DNA of 64,000 nucleotides, taken from contig CAZOHG010000014.1 of assembly GCA_964579725.1 (NCBI GenBank), positions 1 to 64,000 of the forward strand, written 5' to 3'. Origin of the DNA: CAZOHG01 sp964579725 (GTDB lineage Bacteria > Zhuqueibacterota > JdFR-76 > BMS3Abin05). The stretch's first letter is position 1, and each line of letters begins with the position of its first letter. Below are positions 42,655-48,986 of the stretch, piece after piece. Under the pieces are notes generated by a model that was given only the letters and a program-made list of their open reading frames with translations, was not told the origin of the DNA and searched no databases. Position numbers and translations under genes: made by a program.

Positions 42655-43815
42655 ATGAAACGTTTCTTTGTCGTATTGGTAGTGGGAATGCTTTTTGGAG
42701 CCCAAAATGGCGTAGCGCAAACGAATTTTCCGAACGGTTTGAACACGGGGCTCATGAATTTGCCGCTTTTGCTCAATGCCCAAACCCGGTCAATTAGTCC
42801 CGAAAATCCCACGGGCGAAAAAGGCAAGGGGGGAATGGCTACGCTCCAAAACGGAACGGCGGCTCACGCGGCACGGGAATTGGGACAGGGCTGGAAGGTT
42901 AACCCTTACATTCGGATTAAGGGACACAGCACCGTCACGTTGGCTCAAATAAAGGGCCCTGGCATTATTCAGCAGATCTGGATGACGCCGACCGGGAATT
43001 GGCGCTTTGCCATTTTGCGGTTTTACTGGGATGATGAAACCTCGCCTTCCGTCGAGGTACCTGTAGGCGATTTTTTTGCTGCCGGATGGGGTGTGTACAA
43101 GCAAATTTCTTCTCTGGCCGTGTGTGTCAATCCCGGCAGCGCGCTCAATTGCTATTGGCCAATGCCCTTTCACAAAAAGTGTAAAATCACCTTAGAAAAC
43201 CTTGACGACCGCAACATGACACTCTATTACCAAATCAACTACACGCTCACACCAGTGCCGAAAAATGTGGGCTATTTTCACGCTCAATTTCGCCGCGTCA
43301 ACCCGTTGCCCTACAAACAAGTGTACACCATTGTGGACGGCATTCGCGGAAAAGGCCAGTACGTTGGTACCTTTTTGGCCTGGGGGTCCCACAACAACGG
43401 CTGGTGGGGGGAAGGGGAAATCAAATTTTACATTGACGGAGACAAAAAATTCCCGACCATTTGCGGTACGGGTACGGAAGATTATTTTTGCGGTTCCTAC
43501 GGATTTGAGGCGAAAAATGCGCAGGGCAAAAGTGAATATCGAGATTTCACCACGCCGTACTCGGGCTTTTACGAAATTCACCCCGACGGTTTTAATCTCT
43601 CGCAAACGCGGTTTGGTTTGTACCGCTGGCACATCATGGATCCGATTCGTTTTGACAAAAGTTTGAAAGTAACCATTCAGGCTCTGGGCTGGCGCAGTGG
43701 CGGTCGGTACATGCCTTTGCAGGATGATTTAGCTTCCGTGGCTTTTTGGTACCAAACGGAACCACACCATCCTTTCCCGAAATTGCCGGATCGAGATCAT
43801 CTGGAAATTCAATAG
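42655..43815 (+). CDS. DUF2961 / GH172-family glycoside hydrolase, exported
   Basis: The 386-residue protein has a signal peptide (FFVVLVVGMLFGAQNGVAQ). It then shows DUF2961 hallmarks: GPGIIQQIWMTP, the WDDETSPSVEVPVGDFF strand, NPGSALNCYWPMPF, and the acidic motif CGTGTEDYFCGSYGF containing the likely catalytic Glu. Members of GH172 act on difructose dianhydride, inulin-type or arabinofuranan glycans; many are hexameric. Substrate unknown here, but location at the end of the rhamnose operon suggests polysaccharide side-chain release. The ATG at 42655 follows GGGAGG. An imperfect inverted repeat directly follows the stop codon. Confidence 0.88.
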   Translation: MKRFFVVLVVGMLFGAQNGVAQTNFPNGLNTGLMNLPLLLNAQTRSISPENPTGEKGKGGMATLQNGTAAHAARELGQGWKVNPYIRIKGHSTVTLAQIKGPGIIQQIWMTPTGNWRFAILRFYWDDETSPSVEVPVGDFFAAGWGVYKQISSLAVCVNPGSALNCYWPMPFHKKCKITLENLDDRNMTLYYQINYTLTPVPKNVGYFHAQFRRVNPLPYKQVYTIVDGIRGKGQYVGTFLAWGSHNNGWWGEGEIKFYIDGDKKFPTICGTGTEDYFCGSYGFEAKNAQGKSEYRDFTTPYSGFYEIHPDGFNLSQTRFGLYRWHIMDPIRFDKSLKVTIQALGWRSGGRYMPLQDDLASVAFWYQTEPHHPFPKLPDRDHLEIQ

Positions 43816-43868
43816 CATCTCTAAAGATCGCTCGGGGCATCGGAAAGCCTGGGAAGGATTAGAGATGT
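43815..43868 (+). repeat. Inverted repeat after the DUF2961 gene
   Basis: GCATCTCTAA and TTAGAGATGT pair (nine pairs plus one G-T) around 34 nt that contain a smaller GGC/GCC pairing. It begins at the last base of the stop codon. There is no T-run, so its role as a terminator is doubtful; it may protect the operon mRNA end. Confidence 0.4.
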
Positions 43869-43917
43869 GCCTTTCCGTTCTGGCAAAAAAGGTGCGCCGA
43901 AAGTGTGTAAAAATGGC

Positions 43918-43946
43918 TTGTTTTTCAGTAATTTCGTTTTTATATT
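43918..43946 (+). promoter_or_regulatory. Promoter for the TPR-protein gene
   Basis: TTGTTT, 17 bp, TATATT; about 90 bp before the start codon. Confidence 0.6.
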
Positions 43947-44036
43947 TAATTTTCGTTTTTGGGGTGTTTGAAAAACGAAAACCGAAATTCACAAAAATGC
44001 GTTCAGTTTAAAATTTCCAAAGGAGACGATTCGGGT

Positions 44037-44708
44037 ATGATGAAAGCAAAGCGGCGGCTGACGCGACGCGAGATCAAAGAAGACAAATTGGTGACGTACA
44101 CGTACAAGGTAACGGATTTTTTAAATAAAAACACCAAATTGGTAACAGGCGTGGTCATCGGCCTTGCACTGGTGGCACTAATTGCCGTCATGATGGTTCG
44201 TAGTAAGAAACAGGCCGAACAAATGGCCTCGGCGAAAATGGCAGAAGCCATGATTTACTACGATCAAATGAATTACGACAAGGCTATTCCCATTTTTAAG
44301 GATATTATCGATAAATATGACGGTACCCACAGTGCCGGATTTGCTACGTTCTACCTGGCCAATTCCTATTTCAATAAAAAAGAATACGACAAGGCCATTA
44401 CGTATTACAAAAAATATTTGCACGATTACGGTGACGACGACCTCATGGCCAGCTCGTCCCTTTCGGGAATTGCCTCGTGCCTGGATGCGCAGGGGAAGAC
44501 GGAGGCCGCCGCAAAGAAATTTGAAGAAGCCGCCCGGAAATATCCCAAAGTGTTCAGTGCCCCGGACAATTTGTTCAACGCCGCTTTGGCTTACCAGAAA
44601 TTGGGGAAAAAAGAAGAGGCAAAGCGAATTTTGAAGGAAATCAAAACCAAGTACCCCAAAACGTACATTCGGGACGATGTGGAAATGCTTTTAGCCAAAT
44701 TGCAATAA
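44037..44708 (+). CDS. Membrane-anchored tetratricopeptide-repeat protein (YfgM/BamD-like)
   Basis: The 223-residue protein has a basic cytosolic N-terminus, one membrane segment (LVTGVVIGLALVALIAVMMV) and then three to four TPR-like helical repeats with Y-D-K-A-I patterns (…YDKAIPIFKDIIDKY…, …YDKAITYYKKYLHDY…, …GKKEEAKRILKEIKTKYP). This resembles YfgM, an ancillary partner of the Sec translocon, or a type of BamD-like scaffold; the orientation fits periplasmic TPRs. The start at 44037 follows AAAGGAG; an adjacent ATG at 44040 is equally possible. Single gene with its own promoter and terminator. Confidence 0.8.
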   Translation: MMKAKRRLTRREIKEDKLVTYTYKVTDFLNKNTKLVTGVVIGLALVALIAVMMVRSKKQAEQMASAKMAEAMIYYDQMNYDKAIPIFKDIIDKYDGTHSAGFATFYLANSYFNKKEYDKAITYYKKYLHDYGDDDLMASSSLSGIASCLDAQGKTEAAAKKFEEAARKYPKVFSAPDNLFNAALAYQKLGKKEEAKRILKEIKTKYPKTYIRDDVEMLLAKLQ

Positions 44709-44709
44709 G

Positions 44710-44737
44710 AAAGGGGAGACTTTCATTTCTCCCCTTT
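44710..44737 (+). terminator. Intrinsic terminator after the TPR gene
   Basis: Ten-bp stem AAAGGGGAGA/TCTCCCCTTT with an 8-nt loop, immediately after the stop codon. Confidence 0.75.
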
Positions 44738-44783
44738 CGTTTGTTTCCCTGTATTTCCCGAAATAATATAGAAGTTCATTTTA

Positions 44784-46991
44784 ATGGAACCCATTCGTAT
44801 TGCCTTTCTCTGGCACCAACATCAACCTTATTACAAAGACCCCACGTCGCGTCGGTACATTTTGCCTTGGGTTCGCCTTCATGGCCTCAAGGATTACTAC
44901 GACCTGCCGGCTGTTTTAGAAAACTACCCAACCATTCACCAAAATATTAATTTGGTTCCGTCCCTGTTGCTTCAATTGGAGGATTACCTTGAAAACGACG
45001 CCAAGGACGAAATTCTCCTCAAAACCGAAATTCCGGCTGAAGCCTTGACAACGGACGACAAATTCTACCTGCTCAAATATTTTTTTATGGTCAATGCCGA
45101 ACATCTCATTCGGCCTTACCCCGGCTACTGGCGGCTTTTCCAAAAACGGGGAGCAGACCTGTCTGAAAAAGCTCTGCGAAAAAACATTAGCCTTTTTTCT
45201 GCACAGGATTTTCTCGATCTTCAGGTGTGGTACAATCTGGCGTGGACGGGGGAAACCCACAAAAATCGGTCGCCATTTGCCGAACTTGTGGCCAAAGACC
45301 ACGACTTTTCCGAAGCCGACAAAATGCTCCTTTTGCAAGAGCAACGGAAAATTCTGGCTAAAATTATTCCGGAACACAAAAAGTTGGTACAAAAGGGGCA
45401 GGTTGAATTGTCCACAACGCCATTTTTTCATCCCATTATTCCGCTTTTATGTGACACGCAAGTGGCTCAGGTAGCCCTGCCACAAGCGCCGTTGCCCGAG
45501 CCGCCTTTCCGGTTTCCGGAGGATGCGCACGAGCATTTGCAACGCGCCAGAGAATTCTTTAAAAACCGATTCGGTTTTTACCCAAGGGGCATGTGGCCCT
45601 CGGAAGGAAGCGTAAGCGACGAAGCAGCCCTTCTTTTTGCGCGCAACGGACTGCAGTGGATTGCGACGGATGAGGAAATTCTTTTTCAATCGCTGCGATT
45701 GAATCGACGCAATTATTCCAACAGGGCCCTGCAATTGTACCGCGCGTACAGCCTCGAAACGGCGGCGGGTTCCCTGTACGTCTTTTTTCGGGACCACACC
45801 CTCTCCGATTTAATTGGATTTGTCTACCAGAAGTGGGACGCCGACGAAGCTGCACGGGATTTTGTCGAGCGCATTCGGAAAATTCGATTGGAAATTCTAC
45901 AGGCAGGGGGCGAAAAGGCCCTCAAAAATGCGATTGTGCCGGTGATTCTGGACGGCGAGAATTGTTGGGAATTCTACCCCCAAAACGGACGCCCCTTTCT
46001 AAAAGCCTTGTACAATCGGCTTTCTGAAAGCGGTGAGATTCGCTCGGTCACCTTTTCGGAATTTCTCCAGAGTCAGCCGGAAGCCATTCCGCTTGAAAAA
46101 ATTTACCCCGGTTCTTGGATTAACCACAATTTCGCCATTTGGGTAGGAAATCCTGAGGACAATCGAGCGTGGGATATTTTGCGGGATGCACGGCAGGATT
46201 TTGAAGAAAAAAAAGCGTCGGGTTTAGACAAGACAAGAGGGGAAAAGGCCTTTCGGGAAATCATGGCCGCCGAGGGCTCGGATTGGTTCTGGTGGTTTGG
46301 AGATGACCATTTCACCGAAAATGCGGCGGAATTCGATTTGCTTTTTCGCCGATACCTGCTTCAGGTGTACGAATGGCTTCAATTGGAGGCTCCTGCCGCG
46401 CTGTACGAACCGATTCACCGTGAAAAACTAAAAACATTGCACATTGAAGAACCGCAGGGTTTTATTCATCCGGAAATTGACGGCGCTTACTCGAACTATT
46501 TCGAATGGTTGGGAGCGGGGGTTTTTACGGCCGTTCCGTTGGGGTCCTCCATGCAAATGGTCGCCACACACGTGGCACGCATTCTGTTCGGTTTCGATTT
46601 GGAGCATCTGTTTATCCGAATTGAGCCCAAAAAAAAGATGGATTGGCAATCCGTGGCCGACATGAAAATAGTCGTGGATTTTCTGAAGCCGGCCTATTTT
46701 CGGTTTACGTTTTCGGCAGCCGACTTGCGAAAAGGGCGATTTTCCGTACCGCTCTTTAAAAAAACGAACTCGAAATGGGAAAAAACCCATCATGTCGTGA
46801 TTGGGGCGTTCAAGGATTTTATTGAAGCCAAGGTTTTATTTGAAGCCTTTGGCGTAAAACCCGGGGACGAGTTGGGTTTTCGGGTTCGCGTTTTGCAAAA
46901 GGGGCAGATTCTGGAAACCTGGCCGGAGGGCGGACTTATTCCCGTCAAAGTGCCGGACGCCGATTGGGAACAGGAAGATTGGATGGTTTGA
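44784..46991 (+). CDS. Glycoside hydrolase family 57 (alpha-amylase/branching-type)
   Basis: The 735-residue enzyme starts with the GH57 region-1 motif IAFLWHQHQPYYKD. Region 3 is seen as GMWPSEGSVSDEA, where the Glu is the expected nucleophile. Region 4, with the catalytic Asp, is ILDGENCWEFYPQNG. A C-terminal beta-domain of about 150 residues follows. There is no signal peptide, so it acts on intracellular alpha-glucan such as glycogen. No other glycogen genes are in the window. Exact activity (amylase, 4-alpha-glucanotransferase) cannot be decided. It is transcribed separately from the TPR gene, with a terminator between them. Confidence 0.92.
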   Translation: MEPIRIAFLWHQHQPYYKDPTSRRYILPWVRLHGLKDYYDLPAVLENYPTIHQNINLVPSLLLQLEDYLENDAKDEILLKTEIPAEALTTDDKFYLLKYFFMVNAEHLIRPYPGYWRLFQKRGADLSEKALRKNISLFSAQDFLDLQVWYNLAWTGETHKNRSPFAELVAKDHDFSEADKMLLLQEQRKILAKIIPEHKKLVQKGQVELSTTPFFHPIIPLLCDTQVAQVALPQAPLPEPPFRFPEDAHEHLQRAREFFKNRFGFYPRGMWPSEGSVSDEAALLFARNGLQWIATDEEILFQSLRLNRRNYSNRALQLYRAYSLETAAGSLYVFFRDHTLSDLIGFVYQKWDADEAARDFVERIRKIRLEILQAGGEKALKNAIVPVILDGENCWEFYPQNGRPFLKALYNRLSESGEIRSVTFSEFLQSQPEAIPLEKIYPGSWINHNFAIWVGNPEDNRAWDILRDARQDFEEKKASGLDKTRGEKAFREIMAAEGSDWFWWFGDDHFTENAAEFDLLFRRYLLQVYEWLQLEAPAALYEPIHREKLKTLHIEEPQGFIHPEIDGAYSNYFEWLGAGVFTAVPLGSSMQMVATHVARILFGFDLEHLFIRIEPKKKMDWQSVADMKIVVDFLKPAYFRFTFSAADLRKGRFSVPLFKKTNSKWEKTHHVVIGAFKDFIEAKVLFEAFGVKPGDELGFRVRVLQKGQILETWPEGGLIPVKVPDADWEQEDWMV

Positions 46992-47054
46992 CGCCGTTCA
47001 TTTCACTTGACCAAGTGCAGTTGCAAATTGGGGGGCAAGGGCGCGAAAAATCCG

Positions 47055-47083
47055 TTGATTTTAGAAACGGAAAATTTTATATT
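47055..47083 (+). promoter_or_regulatory. Promoter for the selenocysteine tRNA
   Basis: TTGATT, exactly 17 bp, TATATT. The predicted start is about 110 nt before the tRNA, leaving a leader to be removed by RNase P. No closer box pair is seen. Confidence 0.5.
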
Positions 47084-47198
47084 GAAAAGGCTTTAAGCAG
47101 GGGGAATTTTTGAGCAGAAAAATCGATTGAGTATTTGAAAGAGATTGCCTTGCCTTTTGGGCAAGATGGCGTCCATGCGATTGAACCGATTGTGCATT

Positions 47199-47297
47199 GG
47201 GGTCGGATGGGTCCCTGGTGGGCCCCGCGGACTTCAAATCCGTAGCGTCCTGGCAGGTGTCAGGATGGGTGGGTTCGATTCCCACACGATCCCGCCA
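47199..47297 (+). tRNA. selC: tRNA-Sec (anticodon TCA)
   Basis: The 99-nt gene folds as a bacterial selenocysteine tRNA. The anticodon loop CTTCAAA (47232-47238) carries TCA, which reads UGA, on stem GCGGA/TCCGT. The variable arm is long: TCCTG/CAGGA around an 8-nt loop. The T arm is GTGGG-TTCGATT-CCCAC. The acceptor 5' half GGGGTCGG pairs with ACGATCCC over seven of eight positions, with one G-T and a terminal G-A mismatch, which gives the 8+5 helix expected of bacterial tRNA-Sec. The discriminator is G and CCA is encoded. The D arm is extended (47207-47226). It decodes the in-frame TGA codons of the two peroxiredoxins. selA, selB and selD are not in this window. Confidence 0.93.
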
Positions 47298-47653
47298 AAT
47301 TTTAAAAATGAAAATGTGTGCAGAACCTTTTTCCTCTCTTTGGGCAACCGCCCAATATTAAATGCTTGTTCATTCCTTCATTTAATTTTCTTTTTGAAAC
47401 AGACGGAGGGTGCATTCATATTGCCCTTTCACGGCTTGGTTGGGGTATTCCGAAATGTCTTTTCTCGGAATGCTGCCTCGAACTAAAATAATTGAATCCA
47501 TCTGGGGGAAAGGTAAGATGGATTCTAAAACCTCGTAAAAGAAAAGAGCTACTTTTTAATTTAAGTGCTCAATAAGGTACAAGAATAATTTTTTGGGTTT
47601 TAGAGGTTTGAAAATGATAAACCTCCCGTTTCATTTGTTAAAAGGAGGTAACG
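47298..47653 (+). other. Intergenic region after tRNA-Sec with two hairpins
   Basis: No gene seen. It contains a perfect 10-bp inverted repeat (GAATCCATCT 47494-47503, AGATGGATTC 47516-47525) with a G-rich 12-nt loop, and a 7-bp hairpin (GAGGTTT/AAACCTC at 47603-47625) just before the ribosome site of the next gene. Neither has a T-run. No repeated copy of the tRNA 3' end was found that would mark an integrated element. Confidence 0.4.
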
Positions 47654-48781
47654 ATGCGAAAGTTTTTTCGGTCTCCTTTTCTTTGGACGGCGATTTTGAT
47701 TGGTTTTTCCTCCATTCCTATTTTATCCGGGGGCCTGGAACAGAAAAATAATTCCGATATGCGTCACGATGCACTTAGCTATTTAAAGACAAAAGTGCCC
47801 ACTGTTTACGAGATGATGCGGTATGTGGAATATGCACGTCAGCGAATACCTTTCTCTGTGGGAACATACGATTCCAAAATTACGCTTGGCAGCAAATTCG
47901 ATTGGGTTGGCTACATAGATAGTACGAACCTGTACAACCGGTTCACCGGACTTGATATAGCCGTTCATGAATCCTGCCATTTTTTTACCACCCTGGCTTT
48001 AATGTGGTTAGATGATCACCATCGCATAAATGAAAAAATACTCAATCGCAACTGGTATTTGTACCCTCTTTTTTACAAAAAAGCTGTCTTAACGCCGCTA
48101 ACAGTCTGTTTTCCTGCTCGAAAGATCGATGCCATTTTTCCTAAAGATTTCCCTGCTTTCAGTTATAAAAACTATATTTTGGGCATTCCAATTGCCACAT
48201 CCACTCAAGTGGATGGCATTTATGGTTTGTTAGATGAATGGAATGCCTATATACACGACGCTCAAGTGATATTGTCCTTTTCGCATCTATGGCCGTTTGA
48301 AAATGGTCAATGGGTAAAATATTGGATTAATTTACATTCAAATGTATTGGATCCAATTTATTCGTTTGCTCTTTATATCCAATATTATTTGAAATTTGCC
48401 CGAACACGCAATCCGGTAGTTTATCATGCGCTTTGCTCCAACAAAGCTTTTGTAACAGCTCTTGCACAGATACGGAATTTAGCGGATGGAACGCTAAAAA
48501 AAACCTTTACTATCCTTGATTCGGCAAAGACCTATTGGAAAAACCATGGCCTCACCAAAAAATATGGATTCGATGAATGGCATTTAATGGTGATGGAAAA
48601 AAATGTAAAAAGCAAGGTTTTCACTGAATACATAATCCCAAAGGATACTAAGCTACCTTATCTTCGAAAATACGGCAATTCAATTCATGAAATAGAAGAC
48701 CTCATTAAAAAATGCCAAGGAAAACAGAAAACATCTCTTGAATATATTGTTCAGTTTGAAACGCCAGCCAAAATGAAATGA
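47654..48781 (+). CDS. Unknown exported protein with an HExxH motif
   Basis: I do not recognise this 375-residue protein. It has an N-terminal hydrophobic segment (FLWTAILIGFSSIPILSGG), likely a signal peptide or anchor. The sequence VHESCHFF contains H105-E106-x-x-H109, the zinc-metallopeptidase signature, and an acidic residue about 95 residues later in LLDEWNAYIHDAQV could be a third ligand as in gluzincin-type enzymes. The rest is aromatic-rich and without repeats. It is more AT-rich in base and codon use than its neighbours, suggesting more recent acquisition, and sits directly after tRNA-Sec. AAAGGAGGT precedes the ATG. A secreted metalloprotease is a reasonable guess, not an established call. 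Confidence 0.7.
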   Translation: MRKFFRSPFLWTAILIGFSSIPILSGGLEQKNNSDMRHDALSYLKTKVPTVYEMMRYVEYARQRIPFSVGTYDSKITLGSKFDWVGYIDSTNLYNRFTGLDIAVHESCHFFTTLALMWLDDHHRINEKILNRNWYLYPLFYKKAVLTPLTVCFPARKIDAIFPKDFPAFSYKNYILGIPIATSTQVDGIYGLLDEWNAYIHDAQVILSFSHLWPFENGQWVKYWINLHSNVLDPIYSFALYIQYYLKFARTRNPVVYHALCSNKAFVTALAQIRNLADGTLKKTFTILDSAKTYWKNHGLTKKYGFDEWHLMVMEKNVKSKVFTEYIIPKDTKLPYLRKYGNSIHEIEDLIKKCQGKQKTSLEYIVQFETPAKMK

Positions 48782-48888
48782 AATTTTTGAATTTGAACCT
48801 CTTGCCACCTATTTTTTAGTAAGCACTTTTGTACCAACAATATTTTTTTGAAAAAAAGTCTTTTCAGGAAAGATATTCAAAAAAATGC

Positions 48889-48917
48889 TTGACAACCCCA
48901 AATTCTTTGTCTATATT
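48889..48917 (+). promoter_or_regulatory. Strong sigma-70-type promoter for the TonB receptor cluster
   Basis: Consensus TTGACA, exactly 17 bp, TATATT, about 70 bp before the receptor start. It is the best -35 match in the window and is overlapped by a palindromic operator. Confidence 0.75.
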
Positions 48918-48939
48918 ATGGTGATACCATAATATTATG
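48913..48939. promoter_or_regulatory. Palindromic operator overlapping the TonB receptor promoter
   Basis: ATATTATGGT (48913-48922) and ACCATAATAT (48926-48935) form a perfect 10-bp inverted repeat around GAT. A third half-site ATATTATG (48932-48939) makes a second overlapping palindrome, CATAATATTATG. It covers the -10 and start site, so a repressor is expected. The XRE regulator at 58618 is one candidate, unproven. Confidence 0.65.
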
Positions 48940-48986
48940 ACGAAAACAAAGCACATCTTCCCTTTTTGATCAATTCCGAGGTGTGA

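Noticed and set aside
47061..47285. Minus-strand open frame overlapping the tRNA gene
   Set aside because: It is a shadow of the tRNA-Sec and its upstream region.
47199..48781. Integrated island at tRNA-Sec
   Set aside because: Despite AT-rich composition of the downstream gene, there is no integrase gene and no visible repeat of the tRNA 3' end within the window.
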